DNA of 64,000 nt from Ichthyophonus hoferi (taxonomy: Eukaryota; Opisthokonta; Ichthyosporea; Ichthyophonida; Ichthyophonidae): NCBI GenBank assembly GCA_002751075.1, contig NAOQ01000002.1:28378-92377 (forward strand), in the 5' to 3' direction. A model generated the notes under the pieces. That model was not told the origin of the DNA. It saw only the letters and a list, made by a program, of their open reading frames with translations, and searched no databases. A program made the position numbers and the translations under genes. Position 1 is the stretch's first letter. Every line of letters begins with the position of its first letter. Below are positions 24,360 through 37,000 of this stretch, piece by piece.

Positions 24360-24660
24360 TATAACTATGGGCAGTCAAGCATACATTGTTGTGTAAAACG
24401 TGCTTGATAGTTCTTCACTGCTATCAGCGGCTTGATGGACGACTGGCCAGTGGCCTTAATAAAAGAAGAGTGGGATTTCATCATGTATGGAAAATTGTCT
24501 ACCTTTCTTTCAGGTGGCTCTTGTCTAGTAGATATAATGAAAGACAAGCATAAAGGAGATGCCGAAGAGAAATACATAGCAAGGAAGGGAGGAAATGTAT
24601 TAACCAACATGTGGGCAAGAAAGTTGCATGGGTGGAGTAAAAAGATAAGTAATAAATAAA
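24360..24660. other. unassigned stretch with long frames on both strands, possible alternative kinase 3' exon
   Basis: A plus-strand frame of 75 codons (24,432-24,659, MMDDWPVALIKEEWDF...) and a minus-strand frame of 81 codons (24,365-24,610, ending QARFTQQCMLDCP) overlap. The minus-strand frame has acceptor-like sites (TATATCTACTAG and TTTTATTAAG). It could be an alternative last exon of the kinase, whose final exon holds an internal GTGAGG donor-like site at about 24,963. The phases I tried did not fit cleanly. I cannot decide which strand, if either, codes. Confidence 0.2.
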
Positions 24661-24868
24661 ATCAGAAGAGAGTGCCAGGAGGAGAACATACCTGTTGATG
24701 TTATAGTTCTAAATATATATATTGAGAATCCAGTAAAATTATTATGAAACTGGCCACAAAAACTAATTGTTGTCTTGAAAAACCAAGGGAACTGTGATCC
24801 AGAGAAGGAAAAAAAGACCAAAAAAAAAGAAAGACACAAACGAGAGAGTGAGAAATGGTTTGACAGTC

Positions 24869-27800
24869 TCATTTGTAAAAACCATTGCTAATATATTTCT
24901 TATTGGAAACAGGAAACAAGAGTAGCACTGGCATAAGAGGAGAAGGAGGAAAGGGATGAGTGGAAACATACATTTCCTCACATAAAAAGATTGACGATTT
25001 ACTAGTTGGCAACGAGGTTATGGATACAGTAGCAAGCGTGGCAGGGGGAGTTTCAAGTAAACCAGACTTGCAAGGGTAAAGCACAAAAGGTGAATTGGGT
25101 TCCGAATCGATGTCCGTGTTTAAGTCAGTGTCACTGCCATCAATATTGGGCACATATTGCAGGGTGGTCCTATTTCTCAGGTCTTTTGGTTGCTTATCAA
25201 CATTTCTTTGCACTTTTCGAAAGGCTTGTATTGCCTGCATTATAATCATCATTCTCTGTGTAAAGAAAGAAAAAAAGCTCACATTAGTGGACGCCTTGTA
25301 CTCAGTTCCTACCTCCATCTTTATCTGGATTCGTAAAAATATAAACCTCAATTAGGAAAACACATGCACACATTTCCAAGTTTATGCATGTACGTAATAA
25401 CGGCCTATTCATCATAGCTCTGTCCCTCTCCTTGTTGCTACACTAAACATGCATAGGCCCAACCTTTCAAACCACCTCAAATTAAAACCCTGCTATGTAC
25501 CATGCTACAGCCCAACACTAATATTCTACCTTAATATAACAATAATGTCCACAATTAACATGCCCAGCTATGTGTCAAACAAGAAAATATAATATCATTC
25601 ATAATCAGTACTTACCTTCCATTGAGCTTTAGCATGGAGACGTTTTGCATGATTTCTGCTGACTAAGGTGGTTGTGATGACATGCTCATCCCGGGTATTC
25701 TCTAGCGTCTGCTTGTACACTCCTATTAAAAAAAGCACATGCATATGTATCTATCTACAGGGGGAGAGTTTGTGCATATATGTTGAATACCAAGACGTCC
25801 ACATAGATAAATATATGCCAGTATGTGAAATCTTGGTGTGGGATATTACTGTCAGGTAATAACAATAGAAATAACCTTTACCAATCTTTACGGTTGGTTG
25901 ACCATCATCTTCCAAATAGAATTATTATTTGGTTTTCAATACTACATATGTAACGGTCTTTCTAATTACATAAAAAAATGGAGAAAGCGCCCATATTTGC
26001 GCTGAGTCCACACCAAATAATGTATATTACTCTATACCGAAAATCATATCACTATTCTAAATATTATCAAATTATCAAATATGCATCAATTTAAGAAATA
26101 GAAAGGTATAGCTATACAAAAGACACTTATTCCGTATTTCTATTTTTAATTAAATAATTAATATCATTTGCCTTTTTACTTACTAGAAAAAAAATACTAC
26201 CACCTTTTATAAGGTTGAAAGGATAAAGGTATGATATGATATGTTCAATAATAATCCTTTATACTGGTGCTGCATGTTTTACATAAAAATTTAATAAAAT
26301 GAAAACTGAAACTGAAAACAGAGGGAAACATTGGTAAAGAGTCATGACGGCACATACCTCAATCCATGGTGAGCTTAAACACTGAGAAGCAGTCATACGC
26401 TTTCTAGGATTTTTCTGTTGGTTCCAACATGTTTAGATAATCAGGACATGATCCCAACACTCATGAGCAACGTACTCAATTGACTGGTGATGCGTATTAA
26501 TATGGATGTACATACATAAGAGGAATGTGAGAGAATAACTAAATCATATATCTGTACATGTAGAGAATTTCTGAATTATGAAGTTGATTGCTTTTCATTT
26601 GGTAACCTATGCTTTTATAGGCCAAAAAATACTAAAATTTATTGTCTTAATTATTAATTGCTAACTATTCTTTTTTTTTTATGACTTAATTGATTTTTTA
26701 AAAATTGTTTGTAAAGCAAAATATAGTCAACAATTGCTTATATCAATATCAACATGTGTTCCACCACCGATTAGTCACTATTATCCCTTGAAGAAAATCG
26801 ATGACATGCCATTGACAGACTCTACCCATAGTTATGGTACATGTACATAGAGGCACTAGCCCTGATAAGGAAATAATATTCTAATTTTTTTAATGTTGCA
26901 TAACTACCCATAAATATTTAAACGTGCAATAAAATCATATATTGCATCCATGTATACATGTATGTAAATAATAAAAAAACCAACAATTGCAAACCTGAAG
27001 CAAGTTTGAGATGAATTCCCGGGCTAAGGTTGATGGCAAGTTGTCAAAATCCTCACCCCAGTTAATAACACCTGCAAGTATTATCAACACTAGTTATACA
27101 CTTCCACAACTTAATTCTTATTTGCGCTATTACCTTTAACTGGTGACTGATGAGTGTAATATATATAATAAGTGATAGACCTCCTGCGTATTTTTAATAA
27201 TTCACAATACTAATTCAAAATATGTCGGGACTTGCAAAAATTCATTGATCATCAAGTTCCTACCAACTTATCAGCCGCTAATTATGATTATTTACCACAT
27301 ATAGAAAGTGCAAGGGGTTATATATTTGGAAATTTGATGAGGTAATAAGCCTTGAGAGAGAGAGAGAGAGAGAGCTGATGATATGAAAAGCGCGAGCAAA
27401 TACATACCCTTGTTAATCTGTGTACTTGTTTCTGCCTTGTTGTCCCCTTGGAATGGCAATACTCCACTGAGTCTGTAAAGCAAACATGAACAATTAGAAA
27501 AGACATCAATATATCAATATTTAAGATAAAGAAAAGAAATCATACGGTTCCGGCTTATTGTTGTTTTTTTTTCTCTTTCATCAAATATGTTTTCAGTTGT
27601 TGCTTTTATTTTTTCCCACACTACCTTCTACTATTATAGTTTCTTATTTGAAATATAGATGTGAGGTGTCAATGCCTTAGAGCGGGTGTTATGTTTAGGC
27701 ATATAAAGGACGAAGGATTATAAAACTACAGTTACAGAAACCAATATGTCAAAAGAGTAAGGTATAGAGACAGAAAAGAAACAGAATGTATCTGTTGGTA

Positions 27801-30800
27801 AATATTAGAATAATAAAACATAACGGAGAGATAGACAGGTGTAGTTTTTGGTAGGAATTTCTGGTGTAAAACCTAGTACAACGACCATTTTTGTAAAGGA
27901 CCCCACAAACGAAAACCTGTCAAATTATAATTTTGTATTTAGCATCGGGGCTGCAGAAAAGGTAGCCAAAGGCATATTAAGAGCCAACTTGGATATAAGG
28001 AAATAGATATATATATATACATACAAATATGTAAAATAACTATATGTAAATAAAGATTTCGAAAACTTGCGTACAGAAAATATGCGATTATACCCACAGA
28101 CCACATATCTGCGGAGCACGCCGTGTCTTCTGTAGATTGAAACTTATTGTGAGAATAAATCCATGTTTATGTCCAGTAAATAAATATATACTTAACTTTT
28201 ACATGTGTATACATCATCTTAGAAAGATCATCCAAATAAAATTAGAACTCATTTTGATCAGTACATAAAAAGAGAGGATGAAACATGTATATGTACGGTA
28301 CAACTACCATATACCATAATTAATGATCTCAGGGGCCTGATATTCAAGTGTCCCACTAAGATCTTTTATAGGCTTCCCAGTGTAAATGGCACTCAGCCCA
28401 AAGTCGATCAGTTTAATTCCACTCTCCACATCTCCGCCTTTCAAAAGAATATTCTCCGGCTGGTATTTGTTAGTCAATAATATTATAACATCAGCTATAT
28501 AAAATGTGGGTTGTAATATAGAGGCTTCGTTTCTAACGTAATGTCTATACGTTCAACCTTGAGATGTCTGTATGACCATATCTGGATGTAAATATCCGTA
28601 TATATTTAAACATGTGTATGGATACCGATAGGTATGTGATAATAATTAAAGGGATGTAGCTATATGCATACTTACCTTTACGCTTGTGAATTCCGTATGA
28701 AGAATGGGATGGTAATATTCCCAAAAAATTGCAATCGTAGTTTGTTAGGTAGAGAGAGAAAAGTGTACACATCGATCCATGTATAGCAATAGGTTTTCAT
28801 ACAAGCAAGTATTTACACGCATGATTGTGTACACATGTGTTCAATGTATCTGGGCAAAGATATAAATACATGTACACATATAAACATGTGCAGTTATACT
28901 GAACTACAGGCTAGTGCTTATAAAATGATGCCCACACTAAGAGACCTTCAGGTCTCTATGGATAATATTAAGGCCATGTAGATAAACTAGACCCCTTAGA
29001 ATGGATTGTATCACCCCAATGGCCTCGTTCTCTGTAAGTATCTTCCGGCTATCAATGTAGTGAAAAAGATCTCCTCCACTAACTCTGTATTCACACCCCA
29101 ATATGTTATTGAAGCCCCTTCTGCAACATGTTCCTGTTGTTCCTCTACTTTGCATTCAGTGCAGTCCGACCTATTTTCTTACCTATCATTAGTTTTTATT
29201 TATTTTCTATTTGTCTTTAGGTTTTTGTTGACCAAAACTATAACTAATAGTTTTATCTCTAACTACATATCCATTCTTAAAACTTCGTAATATCTGTCCC
29301 ACAGCTTTATCTTACTATACTATACTATCCTCCAATCTCCGGTGTAACATCAGAAAACATGCTTGACTAAGAAACAAATGGCACAGTATCACCATCACTT
29401 ACAGTTCCAAAATAAGAACGAGTCTTTGTTGGGATTCATATACATCTACAATGCCACCACAGTTCGGATGGTCAATCATTTGTAGTATTTCTACCTCAAG
29501 TTTTCCCTTTGAAGTCCCATTTGGATCAGCTTGACTGTTCCATCTTTGCAGTGGTTTCTTAATCTACACATCATATATCTAACACTACATATAGCTACCA
29601 CTTTCATTTTCTTAAAACACTTTAACATTTTCGTATGTATTATTATTCTTTTTCTCCCCGTGTACACGTGTATTATTACTAATGCATTGTTATATACCCT
29701 CATATCATACCACTTTTATTATTTTTTTTTATACTGATTGATTACCCTTATCTTTCTATACCCATTTTAGCTTCTTTCAGCAAGGGAGTACAAAATGAAA
29801 ATAAACCTCGTGAACAAAGCTGTGCTTTGATATGAATCAGTCAATGCTTGTCAAAGGACCACTCCTCCCCACCAATCCCACACACCCCTAACCTAATCGA
29901 TACCATCTCATGAGTTTTCATGATAATTATACTGAGCTGTCCACCGAAAAATTGAAATAACATAAATATATATAGAAAACGCTATTGGCCCATCACATCG
30001 TTTAGCTATAAATTCATCAAAAAAAACAAATGCAAAAGAAAACCAGTAAGTAATGGTGGTGCAAACAATAAAATTAAGAATAGTCCCTGTATTAGAGGCC
30101 ACACATGAATCATACATATTGTCTGGTACATACTGTAATCCACCTTTGCTTTTATATAGATTGGAACATGCCTATAATCCATAGCATATATATGCTTATT
30201 AAGAACCCAAAATAATATTTAAAGCAATATATATATATATGATTGATATACTTTGGGATATTTTTACTTATATCTGAGCAAGAGTAATATTTCCTATTCA
30301 TAACATGTTTATGTGTTAATATGTATGAACATAAATACAGCCACATTTTGTGTGTTCCTATGTTCGTGTAGTTCCAATGTGACTTCGTGGTACATTGTTT
30401 ATTAGTACAATTAGTATATATATGGTAATGTATCCATTCAAATAGAAAAAATAGCATGTGTAAGTACAAAAGTATTCCAGAGAATTTATGGTAGGTTCAT
30501 GTGAATAAAAGAATAACATATTATGTGTAACAATAAGCAATATACCTTATCCTTGGTGAACCCTCTACGGAAGGCTCTCTTATCCATAGTTTTTGAAGCA
30601 AAATACTTTCCTGTTTTTTTGTGTTGGCAGCGATTAACTGTCCCAAATCGACCTCTGAAAATATTTATGGTAACTTTGTTAATAAGTCACTTAAACCAAG
30701 CATGTCAATTAATTATATCGATGATGGAGAGAAGACAATATATTGGAAGTGATAATACCTACACGTATACTATAGTTTCGACACGTCCTGGCATATAGGC

Positions 30801-31362
30801 CACATGAACTCCCGCATACATAGCATGCACATACACATTTCTACACATATTTTATAAGCAAACGTATGAGGGCATTATAATACGAATGACTTATTTGACA
30901 AATTTAAGTGCCTGGCAAGGGTTTCAAAGGTTTATTAACCTAGTTTTAGTCCTTATCCGATGCACTACAAAAAAGCATGAACTAAGCGATGTGTGGTTTC
31001 AAGTCGAAAATGAAACAAACGCTTAACAATGTATAGGCGAACGTTATATACTATTAATTAGGAATTGTAAGGGTGACTTGAAGATGCCACAATAAGTTTA
31101 TTCTACCAAGAATCATTTTTTTATAATCAAGAGGGTAATAGATCTAATTACAACAATATGAAAAATGATAACTACTCGAGGACAGAAAATGAGAAACAAG
31201 ACAAATGAATACAATTACTGAAAAAACAAAACACAGTTGATGCTAAGTTACCTATTTGTGTTGGGGAAAGTATATTTTGAATTCCTACCTTCCCTTGATC
31301 TCTAATAGCTCATAGTCATCCTCAAAGGAGGTCAGTTTTGCGGAAGGAATGATTGACGACAT
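24869..31362 (-). CDS. CAMK-group Ser/Thr protein kinase, DAPK/MLCK-like, 453 residues
   Basis: Eleven exons in full phase agreement: 31289-31362, 30546-30654, 29403-29563, 28946-29084, 28315-28459, 28075-28129, 27408-27472, 26995-27071, 26358-26414, 25616-25708, 24869-25255. The glycine loop GRGRFGTV follows G24 (GxGxxGxV at 24-31), the ATP lysine is K46, the helix-C Glu is probably E84, HRDLK is at 157-161, DFG at 180-182 and APE at 203-205. All catalytic residues are present, so it should be active: ATP-dependent phosphorylation of Ser/Thr in proteins. The motifs PENILL, SADMWSVGIIAYFLLSG and LAREFISNLL match the DAPK and myosin-light-chain-kinase branch. After the domain (about 295 on), W324, M328, M331 and F337 have the 1-5-8-14 spacing of MLCK-type calmodulin sites, in a basic context. 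The tail is Ser/Pro/acidic. The exon 4 donor GTCTCT is unusual. An insert of about 20 residues precedes helix C. Confidence 0.9.
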
Positions 31363-34074
31363 TTTTAATTATTCAAAAAATCTACTGAGGTTGTGTGTTT
31401 ATTTTCCTTCTATTTATGTATTCTATGTAAAAGTGGCTTAATAATGTCATCTATTAACTGAAGCCACGCAGCTACGGCATCTATCCCCAACTATTTATGT
31501 TCCTTGTCTAATGTGTATTGTATATTCCATGCGTTCTCCTTTTCTTGGTTAAAATGCATTCCTGGGCAGATTACTTTACTTGTGTGCCTGCCAATAATAT
31601 CGCAGATTTATTTAAAAAAGTAAAATCTAACAGTAGATGACATTTGATTCGCTTGATTTAGATCAATCAAAATATATATCTTCTCAAGCCCGCCACTTTG
31701 TTAGTACTTGCATTGTATTGGCCGGCATGCTATCTACTCAATTATAATATCCCGATTTAATAGTCGTTGGTAAACAAAATACTAGCATATATTGCTTCAA
31801 ATCAACGTGGCTTTACAAAAGAAAACACAGAGAACTGCTTCATTTTCCGATACAATAACGATATAACTTTTTTAATATTATTTTTTGACATGTATTTGGC
31901 CAAAACAGTTCAGTTCTGATTCTCTCATTCGCTTTAAACCAGCCAACTGTATTTTTGTCGCAGAGAGAAACTGGATGGACATCGTTCCTATCCAATGATA
32001 TCTAAAGTGGTACCGATCTCAACCTGCTTTTTAGCCACATGTCACTCATCGGGGATGCCGACAAGTTCAATCAAGGAATTCTATATAATCAATAAAGACC
32101 ATTTTCTTTTTCAATTCAATATTCAAATTCTCGGTCCTGTCACAGACAAAGACTTTTATACACATAAGTTTCAATAAAAGAGTCTCTTCTGTAAATTTAA
32201 CCGTTTTTTTATCCACCAAGTGAAAACAAGAAACACGCTTATTTTTAATTAATAGCATGCTTTTTTCCTAAGTGGCGTTATTTAGTGATGTGGACACTAT
32301 CGTCATAAATCGTAGAATGTAACAATTCACTATACACGATTAACTACGCTTATAAACAATAAAAATAAAATATAATGACTTATTTAGGCCAATTTACATT
32401 CTTAGTATTAATTAATTGTAATTAGAACCATTTGGCCCTGTTGCATCTTCATACCGTACACCTGCCTACGACAACAGCTTATATTGCTGCTATTAGTCCC
32501 TCTGTAATCACCAAGGTTATTGCCAGCTCCTTTACGCCAACCTTACCAATGATCTTCTGCATGTTTTGGCACTATACTTTTAACCAGGGGTACTGTCTTT
32601 ATATTGAGATAAATGCGTTTTCTTTAGGTTCTCTCAACACAATATTCAAATGGCATTACTGGTCTTCCCATTCAGTACATTTTGCTTCCTATACAGCTTA
32701 TGCACTGGGTAATCTGCACAAAATACAACTCAATTTAGCTGTAGAAAATATTAAGGGCCCTAATAGTCATTATTTTATTAATTGGGTATGAGTTATTTCA
32801 CGTTTCACGCATATGCCAACAGGAGCATTGTGAATAACGCTGGATAGAAGATCCATCCTTTAAGGCCCATCTAATAAAGTCGATCTAATTTTTAAGAATA
32901 GGGCGTGAGGTTCCCATTTGAACTAACATGCCTAAGTACCGCAAGACATGCAAAAGAGACTACCCCTCCACAGTAATTGGAAATTTTAAAATACTCTTCA
33001 GTTTTCAGTGTAATGCTTAAGTGAAAACCTCTTGGCCGTAGCATCATGGCATGAAGGATTTGTTGGGAATAATAAGTAGCGACAGGATCGCTCCAGTGAC
33101 CTATATTCGCTTAGAAGGTAAGGGAATATCGAATTATGGGGCGTTTTATTGTGTCCTTTTGTATATATAGAAAAAAAAAACATGCTAAGACATATTTTTA
33201 TTATTAAGCAAGTTAGCAGGACTTGTTTTAGGCAGGATGCCTAAGCAATGAATTATCTGGACCCAAAGTGGGCGATCTAAAATGCTTATTATACTGTCAC
33301 AGGACCTCTACCATTGGCTGGTTCAATTTTGATCGATCATCTTGGATTGCCATTTAACACCAATATATTACACAAATTATTTTTTAGATACATATATAAT
33401 GACAATTGCTAATAGTATTAAATAAGTATAGATATTTAAAGAAATACCTAGATTAATTAAATATTCCTGTTTTAATATGAGTTTTCCAATTTGGTAACTA
33501 AGTAACGATTAAACCGATTCAGTAACGATTAGAGCGATTAAGTTGCGAAAATAGTTATTAAATTATTAAATTAAGTGAGTAGTCAATGATTAATATTAAT
33601 CGGAAATGATCAGTTGACTAATCAGTGATTAATCTTAAAATAATCAACAATGGATACATTATTTATTCCCTGTCCAATTTTCTACGTTAGTTCAGTTGTG
33701 CTACTTGTATAGTTAGTACGTTGCTTTGTATCCCTTACGCGCCAATAAAGGTAAATAATGATAAGTAAGCAAATACTAATTTAATCCACATAACTATACA
33801 GTAATTTCTATTATGTTTAATATTTGGACAGGAAAGAAATTCATTCGAATAACCTGAAGGAGGTTGGGAAGTAAACTGGTAGTGTAGATATATCCAGTAT
33901 CTGGTTCCGTTTACTTTATATTCACTACTCATACTCTTTTTCATACCTTTATTATTATTGTTATTGTTGTCCTTCTATTATTTTTCTTAGGTTTTATTAC
34001 CTAAAGCTTACAAGATCGTATTGTCTTAGGTATTAATCTACTTGCGTAATCTTATTACTTTTTACAGGTCAAGT
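31363..34074. promoter_or_regulatory. divergent intergenic region between kinase and IGBP1 genes
   Basis: The two genes start head-to-head 2.7 kb apart, so both promoters should lie here. A clear TTTTTACAG acceptor just before the IGBP1 start (34,059-34,067) suggests that gene also has an upstream non-coding first exon in this stretch. A copy of dispersed repeat A lies at 33,279-33,480. The frame at 32,432-32,791 (119 codons) has no recognisable features. Confidence 0.4.
33279..33480 (+). repeat. dispersed repeat A, long copy
   Basis: About 200 bases match 39,568-39,770 in reverse complement. The shared blocks are CTACCATTGGCTGG, TTGATCGATCATCTTGGATT, AACACCAATA and, at the far end, ATTAATTAAATATTCCTGTT. 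No coding potential or terminal repeats were found. It may be a short interspersed element or a piece of a larger mobile element. Confidence 0.75.
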
Positions 34075-37000
34075 ATGGCAGAACTACGGTCCCTAGAGGA
34101 GCAATTCCAATATGCTGAAAGACTTTTTGTAGGACTGGATAGTGGCCGAGACACCACCTCCGAATCATACATGGTAGAAAGCGTGACAATTACTTACCTG
34201 ATAGTTAGTTGTGTTTTTGTCATTAACAATTATTGGTTTATCAGCTCAATCGAGTTTTACATCACCTTATACAGGATACGTTCTCACATGTTATATTATG
34301 ATCCAGGCTGCCTCTTACCATTTACTACCACACAGGAAGATGTTAAGCAGGCTATCCGCGAGTTTGATCGGGTAGGCGAGCTAATTAGAGAGAATACAGT
34401 GTTTAGTCCTAACGAGACTCTCAAGGATATTAACACACAGGAGTTAAGGTGAATAAGATGGATGGCAGGGGTGAGGTTGATTAGAGTTAGGATCGGATAA
34501 AAATGTGATTGAGGGTGGCTTGTGCTTTGGGTGGTATGACAGGATAACTAGAGTACTTTGTTTGTTTGAAAATTATCATTGAGTGATAGTGGTGGTTAAG
34601 ATAATAGGCATAACATTGATTTAGGATGTGAAATATGGATCACTACTGTAGACGTTAGGTGGGAGGAATTGCCGTCGACATGGTAATATTATCTTGAAAT
34701 ATTCGAATAGTGAAGTGTATGACTGAGTAAGTCCTTACAGGGAGAGGAGAATGTGATAGAGGGCTTTATATAGGAAAAGGCATGATGGAATCTGTGTGTG
34801 TGTGTGTGTGTGTGTATTAATATCATATCTATAGGGGAATAGCTAATGATAAGTAATGTAGGAGGAAGGGTTATGGCTAACAACAAGGGGTCCAGATATA
34901 TACTTGCCCCCACCTACCTAGGTCATTTAGTGTTGTTGATGCAGGATCAGGACAGAAAGATCCACTATCTCAATGCGGCCGAGGTACTCATCTCTATCTA
35001 CCCTATATATATATATTACTATGTACCTATTTATATTTCCTTTATACATTTGATCTCTCTACATAAAAACACTAGGTATTTCTATCATGCATAATCCTCC
35101 TTTTTCATATCTTTCTCTTACAGTTACGGTGACATTGTATATCTGTCCTACTCTCTTAGCCGTTCTTCTCCTTATCTTCTTTCATCCCTTTCTCTCCCTC
35201 TCTCTCTATTTCCATCTCCATCTCTTACTATAGCTATAAAACTCGCTTCCTCTCTGGTTTGCCTTTCTATATTCTATCTACACCTTTATTTCACCGCCAC
35301 AGTTTCCACTCACAGATAAAGAGTAAAGGAAGGTATTCTATACATATAAAACCTAACCCCTGACTAACTATTATTTCTGAGTAGGAATATATCAAGATGT
35401 TTCTAGGCCAATGCAAGAAGTTCGAGATTCTAAACAGTGAGGTAGATAGTTAAAGCTGGTTTTTTTTCTATGTTAATTGTATCATTACTGTTATTTTTCA
35501 CACATATATATCACTATTAATTGCACGATTTTCCCTATCCTTTCTTCTCCCCTTTATAGTGGCCTATGGTTTCTCTTCTTTGTTTTATTTTGCATATACA
35601 TGACATGTTTTTTTTTTCTACCATTGCTCTTATTGGACCACGGGTACCCATGCATATCCATATAGAGCCATATTTAAACAGCTACTATTCACCATCCTTC
35701 TCCTTTTCCTTTTGGGCATTTGAATAATATTTTTAATCACTATGAATATGGTTCTAGTATGTTGCATGCCAACTATTTTTGTTTATAAACATAAAGGTAT
35801 AGGAAAGTTGACAGTATTATTATATTTTGTATATTTTTTAAGTTATGGGATTAGATTAGATTTCATGATTTTCCAAGCACAATAGAGCCACATCGCAAGT
35901 TAATATATATTCATCATGCACCGGGCACAATAGTATTGGATACTATATAAGTTCGTGCAATTTAAAGGCACAAAATGAGTGGGTTCTGACCCATTTTAAA
36001 TATTATAGGATGACATGACCTTTGAAGGTACAGAACCTCTAGATGGCAATGATAGAAGAATGTTTAAGATTAATCGCTTTAAGAGAGAGTCTGCTGCCAA
36101 GGTGATTGCGTGATTTTATAACTTATTCTTATTATGATTGGTGCTGTTGATTTTATTGTTTATTACCTTTTATTTTGCATATTTGTTCATTATTGTCGTT
36201 GTTCTGGTTATTATCTTTAGTTTGCATATTTTTACTGGTCTGTCTTTGGACACTCGGTTCCACATGAATATATTAATGTATATTAGTATGTGCGTTAAAC
36301 CTCTACTTGTGCATACAGGCAATGGATATTTATTACAGGGTTGTGACTCTATACATTCTTTCTCTTTACTAAGGTACATCATGTGGGATTCCTATTTGGC
36401 TTATATTTTAAACACATCATCGTTGTCTTTGTTGGCCTACTTTCATATGGACATATATACACGCATCCCCTTTTCATATTTATCCTATCAGTACGACTAC
36501 ATCATCATTTTGTTCTATCTCTATGCTTTATTTGTATACACACATACGTTTTATTCTTATAAACCTGCATGCATATTTCTTTGTCTCCTCTTTTGGTTGG
36601 TGAATATAAATATATAAATATAAATAAATAAATATGCATACACATATTTCCTTTCATTCTCTTTCTTTCTTGTTCATACACTTACACTGGACCACAGGCC
36701 AAGCTGAAAGAAATTACTGCTTACTTGGCTAAGAATGCCAGCTTAGATGCCACTCGTGATTGTGGTATGGAGAGAGACCACGTGCTAGCTCTTATTGCCA
36801 CGTGGATTGCACGTTCGTGTGACTCTCTAAGTAAGTCTAGTTTCACTTATAAATATTATTAGTTGGGTAAAGAGCGAGGTAGAGCCTGTGACGTGTTTTA
36901 CTGTCTGTGGTTGTGGGTAGCGTGTATTCATTTGTGCATATAGGATCAAGTTGACAATATATAGATTTATGTGTTGTATATTTTAGAATTATGCGTACTA

